From Oncomelania hupensis (lineage: Eukaryota; Mollusca; Gastropoda; Littorinimorpha; Pomatiopsidae), in NCBI GenBank assembly GCA_036898135.1, contig CM072525.1, forward strand, positions 25,547,059 to 25,611,058: a stretch of DNA of 64,000 bases. Reading direction: 5' to 3'. The translations under genes and the position numbers were made by a program. Numbering within the stretch: position 1 is the stretch's first letter; each line of letters starts with the position of its first letter. The notes below the pieces were generated by a model. That model made no database searches. It was given only the letters and a program-made list of their open reading frames with translations, and had not been told where the DNA came from. Below are positions 10,731-20,907 of the stretch, piece after piece.

Positions 10731-11024
10731 TTTTGTAAACACGACATTCTGATGACTGTTGTGAAAAAAACCAGGGGATTACTTTGACACACTTTTCATT
10801 TTCGTGACATTATTTTGACATTTTCAAATTTTTGAACCTATCACTAACCCTAACCCTATCTCCAAACCCAAACCCTAACCCTTAACCTAACCCTAAGCCT
10901 AAAACAGCTGTAACTCTACCGAAACCCTATTTTGACGTCGCAATAGGGCAGCCTTCCAAAAAAAGTCAAAAGAAACCATGTGGAGTTCCATGAGTGTGTC
11001 ACTGTAACGTCGTTTCTACATGCC
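10731..11024 (+). mobile_element. MITE-like element with telomere-like core, copy 2
   Basis: A diverged copy of the element at 6563-6840. The left end is decayed, while the right end keeps CGTCGTTTCTAC. The core at about 10842-10905 is an imperfect CCCTAA array. CA repeats lie on both sides. Confidence 0.65.
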
Positions 11025-11041
11025 CACACACACGCACACAC

Positions 11042-11307
11042 AACCGTGTAGAAACGCCGTTGTGATGACTTTTATGAAACTCTATATGCGTTACTTTGAC
11101 GTTTTTACAAATTTGTCCATTTCTTGAAGCTCTCCCTAACCCTAACCCTAACTCTAACCCCAACCCTAACCCTTAACCTAACCCTAAGCCTAACACAGCC
11201 TTAACCCTAGCGGAACACTGTTTTGACGTCAAAATAACGGGGTCCGTCAAAAGAAAGTACGTAGAGGTTCAAGAGTATGTCAGAATAACGCCGTTTCTAC
11301 CTAGCCA
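11042..11307 (+). mobile_element. MITE-like element with telomere-like core, copy 3
   Basis: The best-preserved copy: the left end GTGTAGAAACGCCGTTG pairs with the right end AACGCCGTTTCTAC. The core at about 11131-11190 is an imperfect CCCTAA array. It sits about 20 bp from copy 2, separated only by CA repeats. Confidence 0.72.
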
Positions 11308-11429
11308 CAGGCGCGCGCGTGCACGCACACACACACTCACACACAAATACACGATACAACACACATACACACTTTACAACATACTTACACCCACCCCCTT
11401 ACCACCCTCTCTACCTCCACCACTCTTTT

Positions 11430-11992
11430 TACCCCCGTTTGGGTGCCGGGGGTTTCAGTATAAATAGTATCCCCACTTTCTGGAAATTTAGTGCTTTAAG
11501 TTCCCACTGTCGCTGTCTTTCTCATTTGCTCTTTCTCATTCCTGCTCTGTTCTATCAATCTGCTATACTATCTTCTTCTTCGCCAGACCAGTCACCTACC
11601 TTTTTTCTTGAAAACCCTTCCGGGACAAGACTCCTTGTTTGTGTGTGAGGTCTGTTGGATCAGCTTGGGAATATTGGACGCTTTCTGCCAGGTGGTCACT
11701 AGGGCTTCCTATGATGTTATTATTTAGCAATGTAGGCATTTTATATGTAAGCCTATGTGTTTTGTTGATAATTTATAATGATGTTTGTAATCTATTTTGT
11801 TTTTGTAAACGGGGGTTCGATAAATTAGAGTACAGCCTCAGCGTACTCTGCGTGGGATGTCGTTATTTTAAAGTGACTGGCTGGTGGAGAGCTTTCAGTT
11901 TTACCACTAGGGTTGTTTCAGCAGATCTTTTATGCGGATCGTGGGTTGTCCGGTACTGATTTGGCTCAGACCTAAAGCAATAATTATGTAAT
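11430..11992 (+). mobile_element. R560 interspersed repeat, copy 2
   Basis: Full-length copy with TATAAATAG at about 11459, ending in CCTAAAGCAA and a GTAATGTAATGTA tail. It is the clearest example of the 3' tail. Confidence 0.82.
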
Positions 11993-12018
11993 GTAATGTA
12001 CCCCTCTTTTTGTAACTG

Positions 12019-12022
<4 letters not shown>

Positions 12023-12089
<67 letters not shown>
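12023..12089. repeat. (TC)n microsatellite
   Basis: About 33 TC units. Confidence 0.96.
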
Positions 12090-12092
<3 letters not shown>

Positions 12093-12099
12093 GTCGTTT

Positions 12100-12425
12100 T
12101 CTCTGACCTTTCTCTGTCTCCCCCCTCTCTCTCTGCCTCTTTCACACACATTCGCACACACACAAACATATACACACGTACACATGTGCACACCTGCACT
12201 TTGAGGAAGTAGAACAGCGTTGCACAGTTGCCTGCTACGTAAAACAGCTGGGCACATGGCCTGCTAAATCCTTTTTAAAAAGATCAACGAATCTTTAAAC
12301 ACTTTTCCTAAAAAGCCCCAATTCGAAGACTTCGCTTGCTTTTGGACAAAACCGAGTTTCCCTCAAATTGGTATATATGTATATTTCTTTTTTTTTCTTT
12401 ACCTTTTTTAAAAAAACAAACTTTA
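12100..12425. other. Unassigned sequence
   Basis: Pyrimidine-rich then mixed sequence with no supported ORF. Confidence 0.35.
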
Positions 12426-12429
12426 AACA

Positions 12430-12910
12430 ATAATAAAGTAGGCTTTTGTTGCAACAAATAACCGCTAAAGTTTGAATTTTCCATTTCGGTTCTGATAGGG
12501 AGTGATCTCCCTTGTTTTAACGGTACATCGATACCATAGCCGTATGACCTTTGACGCTATTTGTGAGTGAACAACACGGCTAGAAGAGTACGACTTTTTT
12601 GTGTCTGGAGTATAGATAGTATCTATTTCATCAACCTAAAACGAAACATCTTAACGAGGATTTTTTTTTTTGGCATGGCTTTGGTAGGTGCTATTGTTAA
12701 CGCCAGAATGTTGGCTAATCGTTGCTATTATTAGGCACAAAGACTACGGAATGTATTCAGGTAAAAAATAACTATACTTTCGAAAGAAGTTTTGTTGTTG
12801 TTATTGTTGTTGTAAGCTTTTACCAGTGAAGCAACACTCACTGTGAATGTTAAGAGAATCTGTCGTGGGGCCGGGGTCAAAGTGGGTCACTTTAAGGGTT
12901 AGTGTTGGCA
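12430..12910 (-). repeat. Diverged inverted repeat, right arm
   Basis: Inverted partner of 9590-10240 (see that entry). Confidence 0.62.
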
Positions 12911-13320
12911 AAATCCCTCACAATCTGGTGGTTAGATGCCTCGTAATTTATATTAGCTACTGCAACTGAACGGCAATTTTATGCTGCCATAAAAGCTGTG
13001 GAGAAAGTGTACTCAGGTCTCAGCATGGCTTCAGTAAAACTGTAAAACGTTTAGCGTCGTTGAGGTGGACAGACGAGACGCAATAATACAGTATTCAGCT
13101 TTGTAGAAAAAAAACCAAACAGTGCAGTATTCTATAATATATTATTTTGTGTTAAGCAAAGTAACATGACAAAATAATATAGTCAAAACGAAAAGATACA
13201 GAACGTGCATATTTCAGTAAGAATGAGAAATAAGTTTGGTCAGTACACAGGGGCAAAAATGAAGCAGAATGGATCCACGATAGCCAACAAAAAGTGGATC
13301 CCAGATAGCACAACGGTAGC

Positions 13321-13331
13321 AGAAGTAGCGT
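13321..13331. repeat. LINE target-site duplication (left)
   Basis: AGAAGTAGCGT here and at 14510-14520 flanks the LINE copy 13332-14509. Confidence 0.85.
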
Positions 13332-14509
13332 CCTATCCTATCCTGTCCCGTAACCCGGAGGTCGTAGGGGCACCACAGATGATCGTTTAACCAGCATACT
13401 CCATTTTTCCTCTGTCCTCAGCAGCCCTGATGGCTTCTCTCAGTCCATCCTCGAATGTTGTCATCTCACCTCTTTTTCGGTCTCCCTCTTCTTCTACCTC
13501 CTTGCACTTTGCCTTGCAGAGTGGTCTTTGCAGGGCCTGATGATCTGGTGACGTGGCCATACCATCGGAGTTTCCGTTTCTTCACCACTGTGAGCGGGTC
13601 ATTGTGTTGTCCAATGGCTTGTGTGATGGTCTGTCGGACTTCGTCGTTGGTGATGTGTTGGGTATAGGAAATGCCCAGAAGTCTTCTGTAGCACCTCATC
13701 TCCATGCTTTGTATTCTTCGTTGTAGATCTGCTGTGAGGGTCCATGCTTCGCAAGCATATAAGAAGATGGAGATGACAAGGGAGCGCAGCAGTCTTACTT
13801 TGGAATGTAGACTGATGGTCCTGTCTTTCCAAATGGGCTTCAACCTTGTCAGGGCAGCAGTTGTTTGTGCGATCCTGGAGAGGACTTCCTGTCGTGACCC
13901 ATTGTCTGATACAATGGCTCGTAAATATTTGAAGCTATGCCCTGTGTTGAGGGATTGGCCTTGGACTTTGATGTCCGTGTTGATGCCATTGGTGTTGTTG
14001 GTCATCATTTTGGTCTTCTCTGCACTTATTTCCATTCCATAAGCTCTGGAGGTGGTGTCAAGCCTCTGTACCAGCTGTTCAAGTTCTTGTTCCTCTCCAG
14101 CCAATCCATCAATGTCATCCGCAAAACGAAGATTTGAGATTGCTCTACCCCCTATGCTGACTGTGCCTTCGTGGTCTGCAAGAGCATCTGACATGATGCG
14201 CTCTAGGAAGATGTTGAAGAGTGTTGGAGAGAGTAGGCATCCTTGACGCACACCGATTGTTGTTCTGACCCAGTTCCCGATGACGCTGTTATGGAGGACT
14301 GCACTGGTAGCCTTGTCATACAGGCTTTTGATGACTTCAATAATTTTTAGGGCTGGTGTTGTACACTTTCCTTGTTGCCCATAGAGCTGCATGCCAGACT
14401 CGGTCAAACGCCTTCTTGAAGTCTATGAACACATGATATAGATGTTGTTGGTGCTGTAGGTATTTCTCACAGATTATTCTGAGGTTGAAAATCTGTTCAG
14501 TGGTAGAGA
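13332..14509 (-). mobile_element. 5'-truncated RTE-like LINE insertion
   Basis: A minus-strand insertion flanked by an exact 11-bp duplication AGAAGTAGCGT. Read on the minus strand, it starts inside the RT gene and ends in a short GGATAGGA-type tandem tail instead of poly(A). Short repeat tails are typical of RTE-type LINEs. The element is 5'-truncated, as most LINE copies are. Confidence 0.92.
13466..14407 (-). pseudogene. LINE ORF2 remnant: RT C-terminal half
   Basis: A 313-aa open stretch covers the RT palm from GVRQGCLLSP (residues about 53-62) through FADDIDGLAG (about 93-102) to the thumb and the C-terminal tail. The tail contains YACEAWTLTADLQRRI and RKLRWYGHVTRSS, a conserved block in this LINE group. 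The endonuclease and the RT N-terminus are absent because the insertion is 5'-truncated. The frame shifts near 14350, where an extra T disrupts the upstream DFKKAFDRVWH region. The product would have been a cytoplasmic/nuclear target-primed reverse transcriptase. It is not functional here. Confidence 0.85.
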
Positions 14510-14676
14510 AGAAGTAGCGTACTGCCCATGTATCCTAGATAGAAGGTTGGGATCACACTCCGTCTTTGGCGAAAAGAATCGGCCACTCAAACTGTCTATT
14601 ATTAGCAAACTGCGTGTCAACGAAACCTACATCGAAAAACACATTGATATAGGCCTATTTTATTTCATCCGGAACT

Positions 14677-15343
14677 TTTACCTATCCTATCCCGTAACTC
14701 TGAGGTCGTTGGGGCACCACAGATGATCATTTAACCAGCATACTCCATCTTTCTCTGTCCTCAGCAACCCTGATGGCTTCGCTCAGTGTCACGCCAGTCC
14801 ATTCTGAAATGTTGTCCTCCCACCTCTTTTTCGGTATACTTCTTCTTCTACCTCCTTGCACTGTGCCTTGCAGGGTGGTCTTTGCAAGGCCTGATGATCT
14901 GGTGCCGTTGCCTAACCATCGGAGTTTCCGTTTCTTCACCACTGTGAGCGGGTCATCGTGTTGTCCAATGGCTTGTGTGATGGTCTGTCGGACTTCGTCG
15001 TTGATGATGTGCTGGGTATAGGAAATGCACAGAAGTCTTCTGTAGCACCTCATCTCCATGTTTTGTATTCTTCGTTGTAGATCTGCTGTGAGGGTCCATG
15101 TTTCGCAAGCGTATAGGATGCTGGAGATGACAAGGGAGCGCAGCAGCCTTAACTTGGAATGTAGACTGATGGTCTTGTCTTTCCAAATGGGCTTCAACCT
15201 TGCCAGGGCAGCAGTTGTTTTTGCGATCCTGGAGAGGACTTCCTGTCGGGACCCTTTGTCTGATACAATGGCTCCTAAATATTTGAAGCTTTGCACTGTG
15301 TTGAGGGATTGGCCTTGGACTTTGATGTCCGTGTTGATGCCAT
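14677..15343 (-). mobile_element. 5'-truncated RTE-like LINE fragment
   Basis: The open stretch 14727-15296 (189 aa) encodes the C-terminal tail of the same RT, with YACETWTLTADLQRRI and GGRRRSIPKKRWEDN. The 3' tail at about 14677-14690 reads GGGATAGGATAGG on the minus strand. No convincing target duplication was found. The copy stops just downstream of the palm, so it lacks the catalytic FADD motif. Confidence 0.85.
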
Positions 15344-15867
15344 TAATTCCGTGTTGATATACCTATCATAGACCTATATCATTTCGATGTAAGGGAAGGT
15401 TACATGTGCCTTCTTAAGTGGTTTGAGAATAAACCTTTTGAGAATAAACCATTTGAGCGGCCGATTGTTGTCGCCTTTTCTGTTTATAATACAAATGCGC
15501 GATCGCGCGTGCCCCTTGTGGCCAGTTAAAAAATCTACGATGATGGTACCAGTTTAATTGGAATTGACTATAATATATTTAATTTAACTTCTATATTGGC
15601 ATGTGTGATATTAAACAAGTTATTACATTATAAACAAATTAAAGTAAAATTACCAGAACTAAACTAAAATTAATAAAATGAAATTGAAATGCAAAAAAAT
15701 TGTAAAACAATATAATTTTTTTAACAAATATAATCATGGGAGTTTATTCCTATAAGTCGGTGAATTTATAGACGCAGACCTATGTTGAAAATTGACCTCG
15801 TGCAGCGACTCCTTTTTCAACCGTATGAGGTCCTTAGTATGAAATTGAAGAGTGCTAATTACAATTT
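15344..15867. other. Unassigned AT-rich sequence
   Basis: No ORF or repeat recognised. It forms the left flank of element A. Confidence 0.4.
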
Positions 15868-15872
15868 ATGAG
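15868..15872. repeat. Target duplication of element A (left)
   Basis: ATGAG, repeated at 21538-21542. Confidence 0.93.
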
Positions 15873-16508
15873 TGTTACACTCAAGTTCGATGATGGTGTT
15901 TTCTATCAGTATCTGATTCAGCCCCGATGCTTGAATTCCTGATAGTTGTGTAACTCAGATTCGTTTATTCACACAGCCCGTCCAAACAGCATACAAGTCA
16001 CAAAGTCGACGTATGAAGTTTTCCACTTTTATTCAGCACACATCAACCACTGCATACAATTCTCAATTCAACTCAACAACTTTCACAGCAACTCTCCAAA
16101 TCACTATCAACAACTTTACTCTCTCAACAGCGACTCGGCTCACGATTAAATAACCTCTCTCTTTTCTGGAACGATTTGGTACGTGGTAGAAATGACGCAC
16201 TGCCACCAATCGAACTAAAGATCGTCATCACTGACTTACGTCATTCACATTTTCTCTACTTCCGGGAACATTCACGACCTTCGATATCCATCCGGAAATT
16301 TCTATCAAGAGTAAACACGCATATCCAGAAGATTCTCAAATAATATCGACTAACGCAAATTATCAACGTTATACAAAGCCTCTCCTAACAACAATGCAAA
16401 CTCAAATCAAAGGTAAATAAACACCATTATTGAATACTTTGCAAAACGAAACGATTAGATCTATCGTACACGCTTCAGCCATATTATCATTCGCGTTTCA
16501 ACGTAACA
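15873..16508 (-). repeat. 3' LTR of element A
   Basis: 636 bp, TGTTAC...GTAACA on the plus strand. Contains the inverted CRE-like block seen in the solo LTR. Confidence 0.93.
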
Positions 16509-16521
16509 TAACCCCCCACTC
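16509..16521 (-). other. Polypurine tract of element A
   Basis: The minus strand reads AGTGGGGGGTTA directly before the 3' LTR, the position where plus-strand DNA synthesis is primed. Confidence 0.75.
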
Positions 16522-16634
16522 AAGAAGAAATTTACCTAATTTCTTTCAACAACGTTGGAACGTAATGCACAAACAAAGTTCAGAATTAAAACTTACTTCA
16601 GTAATAAAGTAACAAATAATATTACTGTCTCATT

Positions 16635-16850
16635 TACTGTCAATGTTCTCAGTTTATATACACAGAGTCCATGTTTTTCATCCGCAAGTCTTTCTGGATA
16701 CTGTCAATGTTCACAGTTCATTCACACAGAGTCAAAGCTTCTCATCTGCAAGTCTTTCTCGATACTGTCAATGTTCACAGATCATTTACCCAGTCAACGT
16801 TTTTCATTTTCAAGTCTGTCATTACCAATATCCTTAGTTCGTCCACACAG
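16635..16850 (-). repeat. 64-bp tandem repeats in element A 3' region
   Basis: About three units starting TACTGTCAATGTTC and ending CAAGTCTTTCTGGA lie between the stop codon and the polypurine tract. Related units occur at the same place in B, C and D. Confidence 0.75.
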
Positions 16851-19800
16851 TCAATGTTCTTTCGTTCGCAAGGAATCGACGCCCTCGTCAGTTGCGGTCG
16901 TCATCGGCCCAGGGTCAAAGACGATGATCACGTGGGCTTTCCTGGAGTCAATGCATCCTCCGTTGTCTTCTTCTTCCGTCGGATGTCCGACGCAGTCGAC
17001 GTTGTCAGCTCCCAGAATGCATTCGCTGGGTCTCACGGTCAGGTTGGCTTCTGCGGGACGGTGGAACAGCTCCCTCAAGGTCTGCAGATGCTCCTTCCAG
17101 GTCTGGGTGTGGACTTCATGTTCGACCAAAGTCGTAGAGCCTGGGACATCACTGAAGCTATGGGGAAATTCGCCCATAAGGTCATTGAGCTCCATCTTTT
17201 GACCTTCCGTCAAGCTTGGTCCTAGCTTAACATTATCGATGTCTTCTTTGCTGTGGAAGTCTCCCAGTTCCAACAGTTCTTCACCGTCAAAGCTGTCGTC
17301 GGTCACAGCTGCTGTTGCCACATGCTCAGTCTCTGATGGCCTTTCCACGTACAGCTTAAGGAGGTTGGCGTGGTATATCTTGGAATGCTTGCCGACCTTC
17401 ACCTTGTAGTCGTTGATCCCCACCACGGTCTCCACTTCGTACGGGCCTTTCCACTGCATCAGCAACTTATTGTGATCGGTAGGTAGCAGCACCAGCACTT
17501 TGTTGCCAGGTTTAAACTTCCTGTTCACAGCCCTACGATCATAGTAGTGCTTTCCACAGTCCTGGGACTTCTTCAGGTTTTCTCTGGCTATCTCGAGAGT
17601 CTGCTCCAGCTTCTCCCGTAGCTCAAACACGTACTGGTAGCTGTTCTTCACTTCTGGGGTGTCTACTTCTTTCGTCCACAGTTCTTTTAGGATGTGCATC
17701 GGCCCTCGGATGGTTCTTCCGTACAGCAGTTCGAACGGAGAGAAGCCGGTGGATTCCTGCGGCACTTCTCTGTAGGCGAACAGTAAGGCGTTGATGTAAC
17801 GATGCCATTGTCTGGGCTGCTCGCTGCACAGTTTCTTCAGGGTGGACTTCAACGTAGCATTGAACTTTTCGACAAGCCCGTTGCACATCGGATGGTAGGG
17901 TGTCGTAGTCAAATGCCGGATGCTCAGCAGTCTGTTGACCTCCTTCATGCAGTCAGAGACGAACTGCGTCCCGAGGTCTGTCAGAATTTCTTCAGGCACT
18001 CCAAGTCTACTGAACATGTCCACCAGTGCCTCTGCTACAGTTTCAGTGTCAATCTTCTTCAGTGGCACTGCTTCTGGGTACCGAGTCGCATAGTCTACTA
18101 AAGTCAGTACCCATCGATGACCTTCTTCACTCGGAGGTCTTATTTCGCCGATTAAGTCTAAGGCCACCCTCTTGAAAGGTCGGTCGATCAAAGGCATTCT
18201 CTGCATTGGCACTTTAGGGACCCTTCCTCGAGGTATGGTCTTCTGGCAAATGTCACACGATCGGCAGAAACGGCTGACGTCCGCATGAAGTCCTGGCCAG
18301 TAGAATACCGCCTGGATTCTATCCGACGTCTTCTTGATACCCAGGTGACCTCCCATGATTGAGTCATGCGCTACTTCCATCACCTGGCGCCTTAGGGGTA
18401 ACGGTACCAAGACTTGACGTAGTGGTTTCCCTCCGTTGACCCTCGGGTGCTGGAAGATTCGGTACAGGATCTTGGCCTTCACCTCAAAATAGACCGTACC
18501 ACTGCCTTTGGTCACGTGGTCTTGGCGGTTCCTGTACTTGTTTAAAGTACTATCAGCTTCCTGGAGCTGGATCAGCTTATCTCTGTCCACGATGGCAGCT
18601 TTGGAGTTGTCGGCGACCTTCAGTGGCGTAGACGTCTTGTCTCTCTTGGCCTGGGCCCTGGTTGTAACAGCACCGACGATCTCTGGTCGGCAGGGCTGAG
18701 CCGGAGTAACCACATTGTCCCGTAGCAGCTCTGTAAGGTCTCCATCGGGAAATGGCAATGGATCCCCCTCCACAACTTCGACGTGTTGGGTTGAGGCAGG
18801 ACTCCACTCTGGATCGGGGTCGTCGGGTCGTCTCGCGCCGTCGATATTCCCGATCATCAAATCATACAGCGGATTCTTCAGACAAACCGCTTCGACTTCG
18901 CCTATGTAGAAAGGGGTGTTGACATGAATTTTCGCAACTGGCGCTTTCAAACATTTGCTGTCGGCCATAAGTGTCCATTTTGAATCGCCAGTGAACTGTT
19001 CTTTAGCGATTAGGTCTTCTCTGACGATGACCCCACTACAGCCAGAGTCTCTTAAGACAGTCACTTCATGATTTCCGACGCGTCCCTTGGAAACAGGCAT
19101 GTTCTGTACGGTCACAGCTGCGCTAGCGACGACGGGGATGGATTTCCCGTTGGCAAGGAGAAGTTGGCCATCAGTCATGCACTCTTGCACGTCCGCAGGA
19201 GTAGCTGTGCGCTCGGTCTCACTCGGAAGAATGACACTCCCGCCGCACACTTGATGGTCAGATCTACTGGTTTGCCGTTGATTGGAGAAACGTCTCTGCC
19301 GGTTGCCCGCCGCTGCGTTGTCCGTACTGCTCCGCTGTCCGCTACTTTTGTTTTGAGGACAGTTAGAAGCTCTGTGGTCTGTAGCGTTGCAGGTGAAACA
19401 GCCCCTTGAATGCCCTTCCCTGGGAGGAGGCGTGGAGTCTGTCTGTCTCTGGCTCGTCTGGCTTCCTTGGATCTGGTTCCCATGGTTTGCAGTCTTCTGA
19501 AAATGTTTCGTCGCGCTGGGTGGCCCCAGGGTTTTCCCATGAGCGATAAGATATCTTTCAGCAGCCTCAGTCACATCTTTAAGCGTCTGCAGCTTTTGTT
19601 CTTCTAAGTGGGTCGCTAGGTCCTTGTGACAGGCATTGAGAAATTGTTCTTTCACAATCAGGTCATGGAGACTGTCGTAAGACTTCATTTCGCCTGATAA
19701 CTCCACCCACTTGTGTAGATATGACGACAGGCGCTCCACAAACTGCTTTGGCGTCTCGTCTGACTTAGGCCGGCATTCACGGAAGCGTTTACGGTAGCCC

Positions 19801-20357
19801 TTCTCTGTAAAGTTGTAGCACTGCAACAGGGCCTCTTTCAAGACGTCGTAGTTTTTGGCGTCATCGTTCGACAGTCTGGTGTAAACTTCGAGAGCTTGCC
19901 CCGTCAGAAGTGCACTCAGTCGAATTGCCCAGTCTTGAGGTTGCCAGTTAGAGCTTTCAGCGAACCTTTCGAATCTCGCCAGATAACTGTCAATCTGGTC
20001 CTTTTCGTCGACGAACACTGGCAATTTTGGAGCCTTGAAGTCACTGATAACTTGTGGCGCGCGCTGCTGTTGTTGGATGCGCGCCATTTCTAATTGGAAT
20101 TGACGCTCAGCCTCTAATCGTCTCTCTTCCATCTCGTCACGTCGACGCTTTTCTTCTCTTTCTTCTTGGCGACGCTGCTCTTCACTCTCTTGACGTTGCT
20201 GTTCAATTTCTAGACGCTTCTGTTCTAGTTCTATTTCTTTTTCTAGACGCTTCTCTTCCAATTCTCTTTCTCGTATTCTCTCCTGAGACTTGACGTACTC
20301 CGTCAGCTGCTTGCCTTTTAGATTCAGTTCAACCCCTTTCTGCCAGAAGTCAGCCAT
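16851..20357 (-). CDS. Gag-protease-integrase polyprotein of element A, RT deleted
   Basis: 1168 aa, uninterrupted, starting at the ATG conserved in B, C and D1. The order is: N-terminal charged coiled coil (about 24-100); gag capsid-like region (about 108-280, with WAIRLSALLTGQAL); zinc knuckle CX2CX4HX4C at C320-C323-H328-C333; aspartic protease motif DSGCSG at 437-442; integrase HHCC finger (H664, H671, C701, C704); and integrase core with D734, D794 and E830, a DD35E spacing. Residues 1050-1083 begin an RT N-terminal leader (GEFPHSFSDVPG, TTLVEHEVH), and at 1083/1084 the sequence jumps to TWKEHLQTLRELF, which normally follows the YxDD motif. The RT palm and RNase H are therefore absent. 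Integrase before RT is the Gmr1-like order. Predicted to assemble particles and integrate cDNA only with RT provided in trans. Confidence 0.92.
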   Translation of the reverse strand: MADFWQKGVELNLKGKQLTEYVKSQERIRERELEEKRLEKEIELEQKRLEIEQQRQESEEQRRQEEREEKRRRDEMEERRLEAERQFQLEMARIQQQQRAPQVISDFKAPKLPVFVDEKDQIDSYLARFERFAESSNWQPQDWAIRLSALLTGQALEVYTRLSNDDAKNYDVLKEALLQCYNFTEKGYRKRFRECRPKSDETPKQFVERLSSYLHKWVELSGEMKSYDSLHDLIVKEQFLNACHKDLATHLEEQKLQTLKDVTEAAERYLIAHGKTLGPPSATKHFQKTANHGNQIQGSQTSQRQTDSTPPPREGHSRGCFTCNATDHRASNCPQNKSSGQRSSTDNAAAGNRQRRFSNQRQTSRSDHQVCGGSVILPSETERTATPADVQECMTDGQLLLANGKSIPVVASAAVTVQNMPVSKGRVGNHEVTVLRDSGCSGVIVREDLIAKEQFTGDSKWTLMADSKCLKAPVAKIHVNTPFYIGEVEAVCLKNPLYDLMIGNIDGARRPDDPDPEWSPASTQHVEVVEGDPLPFPDGDLTELLRDNVVTPAQPCRPEIVGAVTTRAQAKRDKTSTPLKVADNSKAAIVDRDKLIQLQEADSTLNKYRNRQDHVTKGSGTVYFEVKAKILYRIFQHPRVNGGKPLRQVLVPLPLRRQVMEVAHDSIMGGHLGIKKTSDRIQAVFYWPGLHADVSRFCRSCDICQKTIPRGRVPKVPMQRMPLIDRPFKRVALDLIGEIRPPSEEGHRWVLTLVDYATRYPEAVPLKKIDTETVAEALVDMFSRLGVPEEILTDLGTQFVSDCMKEVNRLLSIRHLTTTPYHPMCNGLVEKFNATLKSTLKKLCSEQPRQWHRYINALLFAYREVPQESTGFSPFELLYGRTIRGPMHILKELWTKEVDTPEVKNSYQYVFELREKLEQTLEIARENLKKSQDCGKHYYDRRAVNRKFKPGNKVLVLLPTDHNKLLMQWKGPYEVETVVGINDYKVKVGKHSKIYHANLLKLYVERPSETEHVATAAVTDDSFDGEELLELGDFHSKEDIDNVKLGPSLTEGQKMELNDLMGEFPHSFSDVPGSTTLVEHEVHTQTWKEHLQTLRELFHRPAEANLTVRPSECILGADNVDCVGHPTEEEDNGGCIDSRKAHVIIVFDPGPMTTATDEGVDSLRTKEH

Positions 20358-20364
20358 CTTGATG

Positions 20365-20480
20365 CTTCTGGAAAGTTCTTTTCAAGAAAGTTCTTTTTCT
20401 AGAAAGTTCTTGACTGTAGAGTTCTTTTTTTCTGGAAAGTTCTTGACTGTGCTGTACCTTTCTAGACTGTTCTAGAACAG
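20365..20480 (-). promoter_or_regulatory. HSE-like repeat array in element A leader
   Basis: On the minus strand, repeats of AGAACTTTCCAGAAA-type sequence, plus GTTCTAGAAC, lie between the primer-binding site and the gag ATG. Units follow nGAAnnTTCnnGAAn. Function is inferred. Confidence 0.5.
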
Positions 20481-20879
20481 CACGCTTTCTGCAGTAGCGC
20501 TGATGCTTGTCACTAGTCGCCTTCGCTGACGCAGGCCCCGCTGTCCTCGTCGTATGCGACGCTGCACCACGCCGGTGTTGATGTATACGCTCCTGTGCTG
20601 AAGTAGACGCGACGTCCGCTCGTCGCTCTCTGTAACACTGGCGATGTAGCTCCGAGACTGTCCCTCGACGTAGTCCTGCGGCAGCCACGTAGTCCCGCTC
20701 TGTTGTTCGCTCACGAAGCAACTCTTCGGCGACTACACGCCCTTGCAGTCAACCCGAACCTATCGGTGATGTAGTCCCACTATGTTGGCCCCTCTCGACG
20801 CAACTCGTTGGCGGCTACCCTCGATGACTGCCTCTCGTAACGTTGACTCGCTTGTTGTAGCAGTTGAACCCTTGGCTAT

Positions 20880-20904
20880 GGCGTGAATCGCGGCTTGACC
20901 CCCA
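20880..20904 (-). other. Putative primer-binding site of element A
   Basis: Three T residues after the 5' LTR, the minus strand reads TGGGGGTCAAGCCGCGATTC. The TGG start would pair with a tRNA CCA end. The donor tRNA was not identified. Confidence 0.55.
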
Positions 20905-20907
20905 AAA

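Noticed and set aside
16851..20357. Host gene of viral origin (domesticated gag/integrase)
   Set aside because: LTRs, TSD, polypurine tract and sister copies show it is an ordinary element insertion, not a single-copy host gene.
17623..20721. Many antisense and alternative-frame ORFs over the gag-pol regions (also in B, C, D and F)
   Set aside because: They are shadows of the polyprotein reading frame and are mirrored across copies only because the copies are similar.
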